A DNA stretch of 64,000 nt from Diphasiastrum complanatum (GCA_029204225.1 CM055102.1:62812272-62876271); one strand, 5' to 3'; counted from the stretch's first letter, positions 1 through 11,159 are shown. Notes: generated by a model from the sequence alone, not told the origin. Program-made: numbers and translations.

Positions 1-602
1 TTGCTGGTCTCTCCTCCAAACCTACAAAAATATCCGAAACAACATTCATCTCAAGAAATGACTTCATCCTCACTTTCCACAATGAATAGTTACTTTAGAT
101 AAGCCTATCATTGGCTTCCAACATGACTCCAATTGAGGTTGCCATGTAGCAATGCCCTGATCTTCTTTTTCAGCCTGTTTCAATGCACAAAGCACTCCTT
201 CAAAAAACATCTCAAATGTTCTTAAAAGAAATCACCAAGATTTAAAACTCTCTCTTCTAGCACTTATACCAAGCAAATCAACACATAGAATCATGAAATC
301 TTGATCAACCTATGATCTATCCTCAATCTTATGACTTTTGCCACTTCCTAAGATTGAAACACACTCAAATGAAGTCCAGCAACCTCACTATCTAGAGATC
401 CAATCAAAATTAGAGTTTTGACAAAATCACAAAAAAATGACTATTCCAAATCTACATGCCAATTCTGAAAATTTGATATGCAATCTATAAGCCACCACCT
501 AGGCTCAACCAATGATCCAAAAATCAACCAAAGCCAATATGTGAATTCAAAAATGCTAACCCTACTATTTTTGGGTCTAGATTCAATGTACCCAAATATT
601 CA
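1..602. repeat. Direct duplication, copy 1 (copy 2 at 859-1462)
   Basis: Positions 1-602 recur nearly unchanged at 859-1462, an offset of 858 bases. The unit holds the first ~48 codons of gag plus leader. The 603-858 joining segment contains more leader/LTR-like sequence of the same family, including a second copy of the motif near 783-850. Unequal recombination between copies would explain it. Confidence 0.8.
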
Positions 603-859
603 AAGCCAATATGTACCCAAATCAACCAAAGCCAATATGTGCGTGCGTTGATCCGATATCGTTAGGACAAGATTGAAATTTTTTCGCGAGCACAAGTCAG
701 AAGTGGCTGATATCGATTTGAGCGTGGACCGTGTGTTGTATATCCATAATGCTTATCATTCTCTTTACCTCTAAACAAAAGCTCAATGCTAACCCTGCTA
801 TTTTTGGGTCTAGATTCAATGTACTCAAATATTGAGATTTGAATCTCCTCCAAATGCTT

Positions 860-1003
860 TGCTGGTCTCTCCTCCAAACCTACAAAAATATCCGAAACAA
901 CATTCATCTCAAGAAATGACTTCATCCTCACTTTCCACAATGAATAGTTACTTGAGATAAGCCTATCATTGGCTTCCAACATGACTCCAATTGAGGTTGC
1001 CAT
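860..1003 (-). pseudogene. Truncated copia gag N-terminus
   Basis: An ATG at 1003 opens a frame reading MATSIGVMLEANDRL, close to the gag starts of elements B and C. After about 48 residues (the EERPA motif) it passes into antisense LTR sequence, so the rest of the open frame down to 662 is not gag. The protein would have packaged element RNA in virus-like particles; this copy cannot. A second copy starts at 145 and is cut by the window edge. Confidence 0.65.
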
Positions 1004-1675
1004 GTAGCAATGCCCTGATCTTCTTTTTCAGCCTGTTTCAATGCACAAAGCACTCCTTCAAAAAACATCTCAAATGTCTTTAAAAGAAATCACCCAAGAT
1101 TTAAAACTCTCTCTTCTAGCACTTATACCAAGCAAATCAACACATAGAATCATGAAATCTTGATCAACCTATGATCTATCCTCAATCTTATGACTTTTGC
1201 CACTTCCTAAGATTGAAACACACTCAAATGAAGTCCAGCAACCTTGCTATCTAGAGATCTAATCAAAATTAGAGTTTTGACAAAATCACAAAAAAATGAC
1301 TATTCCAAATCTACATGCCAATTCTGAAAATTTGATATGCAATCTATAAGCCACCACTTAGGCTCAACCAATGATCCAAAAATCAACCAAAGCCAATATG
1401 TGAATTCAAAAATGCTAACCCTACTATTTTTGGGTCTAGATTCAATGTACCCAAATATTCAAATTTGAATCTCCTAAAACTCGCCTCCAAACTTTCCCAC
1501 ACTTTTGAAAAGTGTTTGTTCAAATGAAATTCAGACTAATGAACTTTGAAAATTCAATCTCTAAGTCTAAAACAAGTGTCTCAATATGCCAAATATGGAA
1601 ATATTGACAAAATGATCATACCAGGCGAATGTTTCACAGCTAGATGTTCCAACCTAGCCCTAAACTAATTCTAGC

Positions 1676-1897
1676 TTAAATTGAATGGATAGTTGGCGGA
1701 TTATGGATGTCTACCAACCCTGGAAGAGTACGACTTTGCCTTCAGGGAATCATATGAGGCATTATTCGATAAACTGAAGAGCGAGGATAATCCTCCACGA
1801 GTTCACTTTTAATCACCAATATGATCAAGCATTAAATACTAATGTGTCTTGTTTGCTTGTTTTCATGCAGAGCAAACATCAAGACGACGACAAGTAG
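1676..1897 (+). pseudogene. Terminal exons of a CACTA-type transposon gene (copy 1)
   Basis: The segment 1680-1805 reads in one frame with the motifs EEYDFAFRESYE and DKLKSED, matching an exon at 50160-50280. An intron-like stretch ends at a polypyrimidine tract and TGCAG (acceptor at 1868-1870). A short last exon, 1871-1897, stays in phase and stops at TAG 1895-1897. The donor that reads GTAAGT in the other copy is altered here. Assignment to CACTA comes from the other copy, which is followed by a CACTA-like terminus; no catalytic domain is visible. Confidence 0.4.
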
Positions 1898-2792
1898 ATT
1901 AGGTTTTTAATATAATTTTAGTTCTTCTATTGTAACTTAGAGAGACTGTGAAAGTAGCAATTTTGTGATACATTGATATACACTTTCAATATGTATATTA
2001 TTGCAATTGATCACAATATTGTTAATGGTTATGTATGTTGGATCCCATAATATGAGCAATGTCCTATTCCAAAATGTGCAATGTCTTAACTAACTAGAAA
2101 TTGCAAAACTTTGTGCAATGTCATATTTTCAAAAAGTCTAGTCATGATTTCCGTGCTTTTGAGAAAAATACTTTTCTTAATGCGTGTTAGACCCTTTCAA
2201 GTAAGCCTATAGAAACATCCCTTCAAGTCATATTTTCAAAAAGTAATATAATAAAATATTGCAATTCATAATGTAAATTAAGCAATGCATGTATAAAAAG
2301 TACCTCTCATGCCTGTTACTCGATCGAAATGTCGAATGTAATTCCAAGAACACGACTAGCGCCTCATGAAGAACATGACTCCAAAAATAGTGCCCCTCCA
2401 AGAACACGACCGAAAAAATCCGCATGCTATTTTTTATGCATTTTTAAGTTTTTTTTAACCTAATCGGGATGTTAGATATACGTCTTATGACATTTTGTTA
2501 ATAGGCGTTGGAATCCGACATTTCTATTGCACATCGGATTCTGACGTCCCATTATACGTCTTGCTTGTGACATTCCAGCAATACAATATTGATTTGAAGT
2601 AAGTTATTTTCCACAACCAATAAAGACACTGAAAGATGATCATCAAGTCCATGAAACACAATATTAATTCCATATCTAGAAGATACTATAAAATATAAGC
2701 CAATAAAACATCATAGAGATATCTCATTACATGCTCCTAATGCACATATAATTCTTTTTAGGTCCTATTTTTGCAAGATGACGACCAAGTAT
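1898..2792. other. 3' flank of CACTA-type gene; no gene seen
   Basis: AT-rich sequence that matches 50290-51000 in scattered blocks, including the stretch around 2300-2450. At 2465-2580 there are degenerate GACGT-type units like those in the subterminal array at 50930-51310. No CACTA terminus was found here, so the element end is lost. The rest has no recognisable feature. Confidence 0.4.
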
Positions 2793-3365
2793 TGTTGGAT
2801 TATTCTCCTTCTTACTAATCGACTAATCGGTTTTAATCTTCATCCATTGTTTATCCAGTTCTGTGGATTATCCATGTTTTTACACAGTCTGCAATTTTAC
2901 AAGTGTTTTTACACAGTCTGCAAAAATACATGAAGTTGACAACAGTGTCGCATTTTTTGCCTGTCAGGAATCTCGTGCAAATATGCAGAGTTACATTTTT
3001 CACTTTTTCCAAAGAGCCTCAAATGTTAAGGAAATGACTCTGGCAAAGTGTGGGGCAACTCAAAATGAGATTTTAAGTCACTATTGGGTTTTTTGTGAAA
3101 TCCCGACATTGTCGCCTTTTTGCGACAGTGTTGCATGTGGCTATTTTAGTTCATTTATGCAGAGCTACAATTTTTGTTCATTTATGCAGACAGACTGTTT
3201 ATGGCCAATTTCCACCGCTCATTAACAATCAATGACAAGGAACCGGATGGCAGCGTATCAGAGCCAACTGACGATCGCAATTGACAATCTAATTTCTTAG
3301 TGTAAATAGCTGATCATATTCATACAGTGTCATTATCAAAGCTATGGTCAAACATTTGAATAGTT

Positions 3366-3399
<34 letters not shown>

Positions 3400-3461
3400 C
3401 CTGCGAGCTTAAACACTCATGGGCATTGTATCTCACTTCTTAGAGTTGTTTTAGAGATTGC
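2793..3461 (+). repeat. Element J 5' LTR, left part
   Basis: Starts TGTTGGATTATTC and matches the 3' LTR beginning at 5761. The copy contains about 490 bases (2920-3409) absent from the 3' LTR, most simply a deletion in the 3' LTR because no target duplication flanks the extra stretch. A (CT)15 tract sits at about 3367-3396. The LTR resumes at 4464 after a foreign insertion. Confidence 0.75.
3367..3396. repeat. CT dinucleotide microsatellite
   Basis: Uninterrupted CT repeat of about 30 bases inside the J 5' LTR. The 3' LTR lacks the segment that carries it. Confidence 0.9.
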
Positions 3462-3730
3462 TGAAGAAACAAAATGTTTTTGATTACAAAGGCTTGCTAG
3501 CTTTCAACCCTTCACCTGACGAACATGTTCACGAACTCGAACATCTGGAGACACAAAACACGAAGAGTTTCGCGAACACGAAAGTTAACGAAGACGAATA
3601 CGAACGGTTCGCAAACACGAAAGATCCACAAACGAGATTCCTTTGCAGTCTAGTACGGAAGAAGGTAGATGAGGTAAACGCAACTCGTTCAGTGCTCACG
3701 GCCCAAGGAGTACCACCAAAGATCACGTAA
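3458..3730 (+). pseudogene. Gypsy gag-like fragment with repeated TTCGCGAA motifs
   Basis: A 90-codon open frame reading LKKQNVFDYKGLLAF near its start, matching the stretch just after the zinc knuckle of the gag at 37560-38096. The middle is repetitive (FANTK twice) because the DNA contains repeated GTTCGCGAAC-like palindromes. The frame ends at ATCACGTAAGT, which looks like a splice donor. No catalytic motif is present. It could be a gag C-terminus or a captured exon; a functional protein is unlikely. Confidence 0.45.
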
Positions 3731-4463
3731 GTACCCAAAAGTACAGTAATCTGATCTGATGGCATGATGTCAGCAGATACTCCCTAGGTCATGACTAATC
3801 TGTCACTCTTGTAATTCTCTGGTTAGTTGTAGATGCTTAATCACTCTAATCTTCACAGAGAGACCATACTTACTGGATCATACTTGATATATAGATCAAA
3901 CAGAATAAACAAAGAGAAGAAGTCTGATGCTTGTAAGCAATCAAGACGATATACATAATACATGTCCGTCTGTGCGCGAAGACAATTATGTCTAGGATCC
4001 AAAGATCCAACTGTCCGCTAGTGAAGTGAGTCTACTACTCGTGAGAGAGCCGTGTTTCTTTCATGCCAATGAACTGCATGGATTCGCATGCAGTGCTTGA
4101 AGAAATTCAGAGAAAATTAATATATATTATTTTCTTGTTGTGTCTGATCTTGGATGTTGAATGCTTATGCTGATATTTCATATGTCTGAGTTTTCTTGTT
4201 CATTTGAATTCCACAATTTGGTTGAAACTAAGTCGAATGCTACATTAATTTTATGAATGTAGATCAGCAGTGACTGACTACACTCTGGAGGATTGTAGGA
4301 GAGATTCAACTGGTAGTGTCAAGCAGTCGCATCTCAACTCCATCCGAGTTAAAGAGAGTCGTGATTGATTCGCCTTCGTGAAAGTTTCGCAAATCCGACA
4401 TCAGTCAATCACTTTTTCTTCTCATCAGTGGTATTAGAGCATATCACGATTATCTTTTCATCA
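3462..4463 (+). mobile_element. 1,002-bp insertion with TG...CA ends and TSD ATTGC
   Basis: It splits the J 5' LTR and is flanked by ATTGC at 3457-3461 and 4464-4468. The uninterrupted 3' LTR has a single ATTGC at the same place. The insert starts TGAAGAAAC and ends TTTTCATCA. Its first ~265 bases encode a piece related to the gypsy gag at 36550-37655. From about 3726 it matches 36857-37365 in reverse. Near 4430 a TGGTATTAGAGC motif resembles an LTR-element primer site. It lacks any enzyme gene, so it is a non-autonomous or deletion derivative of the gypsy-like family in the spacer. Confidence 0.6.
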
Positions 4464-4790
4464 ATTGCTATTGCGCTTAATGCTTATCAACATTGCGCAT
4501 TGATTCAGACTTTCATTTTAGTCGTTAAGAGATATCATAGAGTACGCGGCTTCGATCCGCAACTTATTGTACTCATTTACTTCTGTTACGTTTTCAAATT
4601 GAATCAATACTATCCTTTATTGCATTCAATTTCATCTCAGAATGTATGTGTTTCTAGATTTCTTCACGACCGATTATTTGTCTTGTGATTTGTGACTAAT
4701 TTGTGAATAATTCACGACAAATTATTTGTCTGATAATTTTTGATATTTTATTGTTTGGCTACGTAATCACATTAGTACTGGTGATTCTAA
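4464..4790 (+). repeat. Element J 5' LTR, right part
   Basis: Continues the LTR after the insertion and matches 5930-6260 of the 3' LTR. It runs directly into RT coding sequence at about 4792, so the primer site, gag, protease, integrase and first half of RT have been deleted from J. Confidence 0.75.
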
Positions 4791-4791
4791 A

Positions 4792-5758
4792 ATTTGATAA
4801 AAGAGGCCAAGACAATGCTATCTTCCAAATTCGACATGACCAATCTAGGAGAAGCTCATTTTTGCCTTGGTATACAAATCCACAGAGATAGAAAGCAGAA
4901 GTTGCTCTACATTACACAACAGAGGTACATCTACAACATGTTAGTCAGATATAATCTGACGAATTTCAAGTTAGCTCTCTCACCAATGGAACCAGATCTC
5001 GAATTGTCAAAGGACTAGTGTCCCCAAACAATTCATGAGAAGCAACAGATGCGTGAGCATCCTTACCATTCTATTATAGGATCTCTTATGTAAACCATGA
5101 ATGTACCAGGCCAGACATAGCTTTTGCAGTCAGCTCTCTCAGTCAGTTTATGACTAATCCTGATATAACACATTGGAAGGCTCTTATTAGATTCATGAGA
5201 TATCTTCAAGCTACTATGGACTTTTGCATTTGCTATGGTATAGTTGGCAATGACAAACTCAATTTACTCAGTGCTTACACAGATGCAAGTTGGCTAGGAG
5301 ATGTAGACACTCGTAAATCCACTTATGGATTTACATTCTTCCTCAACAATGGTCCCGTTTCCTGGAACAATTGCAAACAATCTTCAATAGCTCTATCTTC
5401 CACTAAATCAGAGTATATCGCAGCCTCTCAAGTTACAAAAGAAGCAATTTGGTTGAGGAATTTACTGTCAGATATCGGTTTGAATTGATATGCCCAGATG
5501 ACATTATTTTGTGATAATCAAAGTGCCATTGCTTTATCATCCAGTCCTAGATTTCATTCCAGTAGTAAGCACATTGAACTGAAGTATCATTTTCGTCAGA
5601 AGAAAAGTTCTCAATGAAGAGGTCAGATTGCAATACTGTAGAATGCAATATATGACAACAGATGTTTTTACCAAAGCATTAAGTTTGGAATCACGCAAAA
5701 GATTATATGTAGAACTAAGTTTGAAGGTCAAGGCATTCAAGGATTCAGATTAAGGAGG
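4792..5758 (+). pseudogene. Copia RT C-terminus and RNase H remnant (element J)
   Basis: Open segments at 4794-5018 and 5150-5488 read as the end of copia RT and RNase H: SKFDMTNLGEAHFCLGIQI, then HWKALIRFMRYL, then AYTDASWLGD with the RNase H acidic residue, STKSEYIAAS, and further on CDNQSAIAL (5512-5535). Frameshifts and stops occur near 5018-5100, 5487 and 5610. The RT YVDD box lies in the deleted part. The remnant stops just before a polypurine tract and the 3' LTR. Inactive. Confidence 0.85.
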
Positions 5759-5760
5759 AG
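5752..5760 (+). other. Polypurine tract of element J
   Basis: AAGGAGGAG immediately precedes the 3' LTR start TGTTGG at 5761, as expected for the plus-strand primer. Confidence 0.75.
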
Positions 5761-6260
5761 TGTTGGATTATTCTCCTTCTTACTAATCGACTAATCGGTT
5801 TTAATCTTCATCCATTGTTTACCCAGTTCTGTGGATTATCCGTGTTTTTACTCAGTCTACAATTTTACAAGTGTTTTTACACAGTTTGCAATCCTGGGCA
5901 TTCTAGCTCACTTTTTAGAGTTGTTTTAGAGATTGCTATTGCGCTTAATGCTTATCAACATTGCGCATTGATTCAGACTTTCATTTTAGCCGCTCAGAGG
6001 TAGCATAGAGTACGCGACTTCGATCCGCAACTTATTGTACTCATTTACTTCTGTTAAGTTTTCACACTGAATCAATACTATCCTTTATTGCGTTCAACTT
6101 CGTCTCAGAATGTATGTGTTTCTGGATTTCTTCACAATTGATTATTTGTCTTGTGATTTGTGAGTAATTTGTGAATAATTTGCAACAAATTATTTGTCTG
6201 ATAATTTCTGATCTTTTATTGTTTGGCTACGTAATCACAGTAGTACTGATGATTCTAAAG
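5761..6260 (+). repeat. Element J 3' LTR
   Basis: Starts TGTTGGATTATTC and aligns with both halves of the 5' LTR. The right end is approximate, as no matching TSD was found; similarity ends near GATTCTAAA at about 6258. A diverged relative of this LTR start also occurs at 25228-25340. Confidence 0.7.
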
Positions 6261-7190
6261 TTAGTTACTATAAGATCAAACATGATTTCTATCACTATTG
6301 TTTTGTTTGAAATTGATAGGCGTAGTCATGCATTGTAAAAGAAGAAGATGGTTTATTCCACCATGCACAAAAAGTTTTCTTTCTGGACACTCGAATTATT
6401 TTCATTCGTTTCTTTTCGAGTTCGTTTCTTTTTGAGCTAGACCTATCTTCACAACATCTCTTTCCGACAAATATATGGATTCACATTGTAGTTTTTCTAC
6501 TATAAAGACCTTTGTCCAAAATTGGATTTATACTCCAATCTTCTTAAATATGAAAGCATGTTCATTAAATATATATACCTACAACAACACTCCAATTTGG
6601 AGCCTCTTTCCTTTATACCATATTTCTTTCTATTATGTTCCAAAAGTACAACTTCCATTCGACTAAGGCCAATAATCCAATACAAGCATTCCAACTCTTT
6701 CATGCTTGTACAAAAAATAGTCAGAATATTTCATAAATGTCTTAGCTCCTACTAAAAACCTAGTCATTTGCTATGTACATCCAAAACATCAAGTAAATCG
6801 CCAACGTCTCATCCAAGATCTCTGAAGTTCACCATGAGAATTGTACCTCAACATTGGCTTTTAGACATTTGTCTGACACATATGTTGGTGTTGACATCTA
6901 ATCTTATCCTTTCAAAAGACTCCAATGATCTTGTCCTCCAGGTTTGACGTATATTTTTATCATTTGAAAAATGCTATGCGAAAGAAGCTTTCTTATAGAT
7001 GAGTCATGGACACAAAGGAAGGAATTAATGATACATTCTCTGTTTCTATATGAAATTATGTTTTTGAAAAAGACCAAGTACCAGGAAGTACATGCAAGCA
7101 CACAAAATTACAATATAGGCCTAATGAAAGAAAGTGCTAGAACAAGTAGACATTCTAATTTGCTTTGGGATTGATATCCCAAAATGTGGA
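6261..7190. other. No recognisable gene
   Basis: AT-rich sequence with only short overlapping open frames on both strands (6475-7174), none with a recognisable motif. I see no LTR, terminal repeat or RNA gene. Confidence 0.5.
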
Positions 7191-7199
7191 GTTTAACAT

Positions 7200-7993
7200 G
7201 ATATAGTTTAATGTCCTTGCATGTAGTTCATGGTACTTGCTTTGTTTCAAGTAAAAATTCATATCCAAAACAAATCTTCTTCCACGTAGCAGGTATGGTT
7301 TATCCATTAGTTAGAGCAAAAGGGGAGGAGTAGGAGGGCACATTTTCTTAGGTGTCTTATGGCTTTCAAGCCATGTGGAAAAGTAGGTAAGTTACATATT
7401 GATAAGGATGGAAGGTAGGTATCTTAACATTTAATGTTAGCCACTTTCAAATTGAATATTTCTTGGTTTATAACATTGGGATTCACCCAAGTGTTTTTCA
7501 TGACATGGGAAAGGCTTTGTATATGTCCATCTTACCTTGCATAATTTTCATCAATTCCTAGGCCCTTTTTTCTAGGGGTTGCCCGTCTCCAATCATAGTG
7601 TAGTGTGACACAAAGGGTGATCAGTCCTTTGGTTTCTTCTCCAAATCTTTATAGACTCGATTGAGCCTTCTTCAGGTACCGTCTTTAAGCTTTAAGAAGC
7701 TTCCTTAGATGCATTCTTCAGGTACTCTTCTTAGTACATGCACATACCTTTAAGAAAAGGTTAAGAATCATATCATAAAATGGTTCATCATTAGATTCTA
7801 TTTCTAGAACATGCATATCAAACTGTTAGCATTGATCTACAATTTCATTTCTTGTCTTCAGGTAATGATACCCGCACTTGTATTTCATCAGTTAGAGTAA
7901 TAAGCTCTAATATTAAAAATACATTTCATACAAAAAGAATGGAAGACTGGATAGCCTTTATTTCTTGGTCAATTTAGTCTATACAATTTTACA
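7200..7993 (-). repeat. Ty3/gypsy LTR (minus), far end uncertain
   Basis: On the minus strand the gypsy pol ends in GAAGGGG (7994-8000 complement), a polypurine tract, followed by TGTAAAATTG, a standard LTR start at 7993. The LTR should extend to lower coordinates. Its end and partner LTR are not visible, so 7200 is only a working limit. Confidence 0.45.
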
Positions 7994-8690
7994 CCCCTTC
8001 GACGTATTTAAGCGTTGTCCTCCACGAACATTTCTCAAATAAACATTTAAAATTTTTGGATACTCTTGGAAGAATTCTACTTCCATCCATCTTGTATCCG
8101 TAGTAGGATAGTTCTTAAATTTGAGGAGGTATAATATAGAATTTATCCCCTTTCTTCCAGTTCTTGTCTTGTGCATCAAGATCTGCTCAGGTTGAAGGAT
8201 TTCTTCAGTTCCTAGAACTTCTGGTGGTTCGGAATCTGTAAATCCTTTTGGTTCTGGACCATTGAATTTCTTTAGCAAGCTTACATGGAATTTGTTATGG
8301 ATTTTCCAAGTAATAGACAAGTCAAGTTCACATGTAACCTCATTGATTACTTTCTTGACTTTAAAGGGTCCATAATACTTTTGGGCTAGTTTTGGGTAGA
8401 GTTTCATGCTACCCTTCTTTTTCCTGAGCCTTTTCTTTTCAAATTTTAGGAGAACTAGTTCTCTTTCTTCGTACTTGATTGCCCTCCGACGCGTATTTGC
8501 ACTTTTCTGCTATTTCTATTGTGCACTTGCGATGGATTGTTGAACCTTTGAAAAGGTGTCTTGATAATCCTACACAAATTCATCTAAGGCAAATATCTTT
8601 TCTTTAGTTCTTAATACAGGAGGCACAATAGGTTTTCCATACATTACTTCAAAAGGCACTTTACCAATAGAAGCTTTATCATCCTTCCTT
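7979..8690 (-). pseudogene. Ty3/gypsy chromovirus integrase C-terminus with chromodomain-like end
   Basis: The 142-codon frame 7979-8407 contains LAQKYYGPFKVKK and KFHVSLLKKF, the conserved linker after the gypsy integrase core, then a chromodomain-like segment with LLKFKNYPTTDTRWME. Upstream on the same strand, 8408-8690 continues integrase in broken frames (IGKVPFEVMYGKPI, then KYEERELVLLKFEKKRL) with stops. The chromodomain type targets integration to marked chromatin in related chromoviruses. The stop codon lies within the first bases of the LTR. RT, protease and gag are missing, so this is a 3' remnant. Confidence 0.85.
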
Positions 8691-8966
8691 GCTCATCCTA
8701 GTTGTCATGCACAAGTCCGATATCCCATAGTACACTTCCATGGATAGAGGACAGTAGACAAGGAGGGACTTCTTCTCTGTTGGCTCGCCCTCAGCTCCTG
8801 CAGTTGCCATTATACCTCCCGCTAGACCTAGAATGTGCAACCGCAGCAGGTGGCTCTCTGAAATATGTAAGTATCAGAGATCAACCACACTGTTGATTCC
8901 AAGAGCTCCATTCTACCGTGCTATCCGAAACATAACTAGAAATGATCTCGGACAGCTGGTTAGATT
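8691..8966. other. Unassigned spacer
   Basis: Between the gypsy remnant and the solo LTR; no motif recognised. Confidence 0.4.
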
Positions 8967-9616
8967 TGTGAAAGATTCAACTAGTTTGATCACATTTTGC
9001 AATATTTCCATATTTGGCATATTGAGGCCAAAACTTGTTTTAGACTTAGAGGTTGACTTTTCAAAGTTCAATAGTCTAAATTTCATTTGAATAAACACTT
9101 TTTGAAAGTGTGGGAAAGATAGAATGCGAGTTTGAGCAGATTCAATTTGAATAAGTTGGGTACATTGAATCTAGACCCAAAATTGGTAGGGTTAGCATTT
9201 TGGTGGGAAAGCCAAGTGGTCAAATAGGGTTTGGACATGCTATAAAAGGATGTAACTCATGGAGAGAGTCATCTTCTCTCTTCTCTATCTCATTTCATGC
9301 TTATACATGGTTCTCTTGGGTTCTACTATCCATTGGTGCACTATCTTGGTGATTGCTTGTAATTCTATGTGTAGAATGATCTATATTTGCTATTTTTGGA
9401 TCCACACGTGTGAAATACAGTAGCTTGCTGGTTTTGTATGGACAGCAACAGTACATAATCATTTCATTCAAGTTTTAACAAGTTCTATTAGTGTTTGCAT
9501 CTCAAATTGTGTGTAGATGCTGATTTTTCTACATTGGTGAAATTGATAGTGTATTTCTCTTTCTAACCAAAGATCATTCAAGTAGATTGGATCTTAAGGA
9601 TCTGAAATCTTTCACA
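8967..9616 (+). repeat. Solo LTR of the element-C family
   Basis: Starts TGTGAAAGATTC and ends TTTCACA, aligning along its length with the LTRs at 25625-26261 and 30209-30825. It contains a TATA box and an ACACGTGT palindrome. The next bases are TGGTA, the first five of the usual primer site, and then the match ends, so it may be a truncated element rather than a clean solo LTR. No TSD was found. Confidence 0.7.
9241..9247 (+). promoter_or_regulatory. TATA box in solo LTR
   Basis: TATAAAA at the same relative place as in the element C LTRs. Confidence 0.5.
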
Positions 9617-9702
9617 TGGTAACTTCTTCAAGCTATGCTCCCACGCTTGTAAAACCTTTGTATCATTCCATGTATACTTTCTTTGGAATTCTGGGTCCAA
9701 AA
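9617..9702. other. Short host stretch left of element A
   Basis: Unassigned; ends with CAAAA, the left copy of the element A target duplication (9698-9702). Confidence 0.6.
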
Positions 9703-10564
9703 TGTTGAAAATTGTCACTTCTCACTTGACATTGGTTCATGTAAATATTGATCAAACATTAGAATATGTTGATGATATGATTTCACACGTGTGGAGCATG
9801 TTCCCATGTGTGAAAGGATGTACTTTTCATGTTTGTATATATCCAAATTGATTTTGTATCATTCTAGTTAGTGTGAACATGAAATGACTAGTTTTTAGTC
9901 AAGTTGACTAGTCACCTACAAATTAGCTTTTCCTTGCATGTGCATGAGTAAATGCTCCCACATGGCAAGTGGATGTTCACATGTGTGTATAGAGTACTAG
10001 AAGATAAGAGTTGACCATTTTCCTTAGATCCTATTTTGTAGGGAATATTCCTATATTCTAGGAGACTAGCTTTTTGGATTTTAGTCATATTCTAGAAGGT
10101 CAACTATTGGATAAGGATCAAGGATGGATCAAATGGATAGATATGAGTGATGTGGCACTCTTCACACGTGTGAAGGCCTGCTGGACTGTACCAGACTCAT
10201 GGATGTACTTGATCCATAAAAGGATCATCATTTTGCTAAGAAAATTGATGAGACTTTTGCACTCTACACTTTTGTGAGATTTCTAGTCATTTGTCTTGTG
10301 ATTTTTATGCATGATTGCTATCTAGTATCATTGTACTTGTTGTTTCAGGTGCAGGCCGTACAGTGGACAGTACTCCACACGTGTGAAGCCGCTCTCACTA
10401 AAAAATGATGTGTTGATCCATTGCTCTTGCTTAAATCCAAGTGTAGTGAATCTAGATCAAGATCTAATGTGTAGAACTTGATAGATTCATTGATTAAGCA
10501 ACCAATAACTCTCTATGATTTTAAAGTACAATCATTATTGTCCTAAAAACTGTAAAATTTATCA
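9703..10564 (+). repeat. Element A 5' LTR
   Basis: 862 bases. Contains three CACACGTGTG-type palindromes (about 9784, 10162 and 10376) and a weaker CATGTG copy. TATA candidates are weak: TATATATCC near 9836 and CCATAAAAGG near 10204. Confidence 0.97.
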
Positions 10565-10576
10565 TGGTATCAGAGC
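10565..10576 (+). other. Element A primer-binding site
   Basis: TGGTATCAGAGC directly follows the 5' LTR; it is the standard complement of the initiator tRNA-Met 3' end used by copia elements. Confidence 0.95.
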
Positions 10577-11159
10577 TAAGTAAGAGAGTGATCATTGAAT
10601 CATAAATCTTGTAAAGATCATTGGCAAAATTTGTTTTTTGGCCAATACTAGTGAGGGCGAGTTCTTCTAGAGTGATAGCTTGTAATCATTTGGATCAAAA
10701 CGACTTGGAGGCTGTGTATGTACTTTTCACACGTGTGAAACCGTACAGCAACTTTCAATTCAAGTTACTTTGTGTTTTTTGGTCCCAAAATCACAATACT
10801 AGTTCATTTTTGGTGCTTTTTGAAGCATAGTATTGATCTAGATTCATTCTAACTAATGCCTATGACCAAATAGTGTTTTGGATCATTGAAGCATTTCTTT
10901 TTAGAGTCTAAGATCAGATCTAAGAGGCTGATTTGTTCAGATCCTTAGTTGAAGTGAAATCTCTAAGAAAAGTGTAAAGCAATTTTTTTTGTGAGAATGA
11001 AAGCTAGAAATTTTTGGTAAGATCTTTGAGTATCATTCAAGCTTGTGTGTTAGTTTGATAGAGACAAGCCTATAGGCATTCTAGTAAGCTTTAGGCCACT
11101 TCATAGATCTTTTAAAATTCAAAAATCTTTGTGATTTTTAAAAGAGCATTCATTCTAAA
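10577..11159 (+). other. Element A untranslated leader
   Basis: Leader between primer site and gag start, AT-rich, containing another TTCACACGTGTGAAA palindrome at about 10728-10742. A small open frame (10621-10830) within it has no recognised motif and is probably not translated. Confidence 0.7.

Larger units (their letters stand above)
1..1640 (-). mobile_element. Degraded Ty1/copia remnant (gag start, leader, LTR piece), internally duplicated
   Basis: Read on the minus strand this is the start of a copia gag gene, its untranslated leader and part of an LTR. The gag start (around 860-1003) reads as a UBN2-type gag N-terminus with the SNYSLWKVRM motif, as in the intact elements further right. 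The leader matches, in reverse, the leader of element C near 26580-26720, so both belong to one family. The piece at 1463-1612 matches the solo LTR at 8967-9616 in reverse. No protease, integrase or RT is present and there is no second LTR, so this is a dead fragment running off the left edge. Confidence 0.75.

Noticed and set aside
8702-9098. Small frames around the solo LTR start
   Set aside because: They cross the LTR boundary and have no motif.
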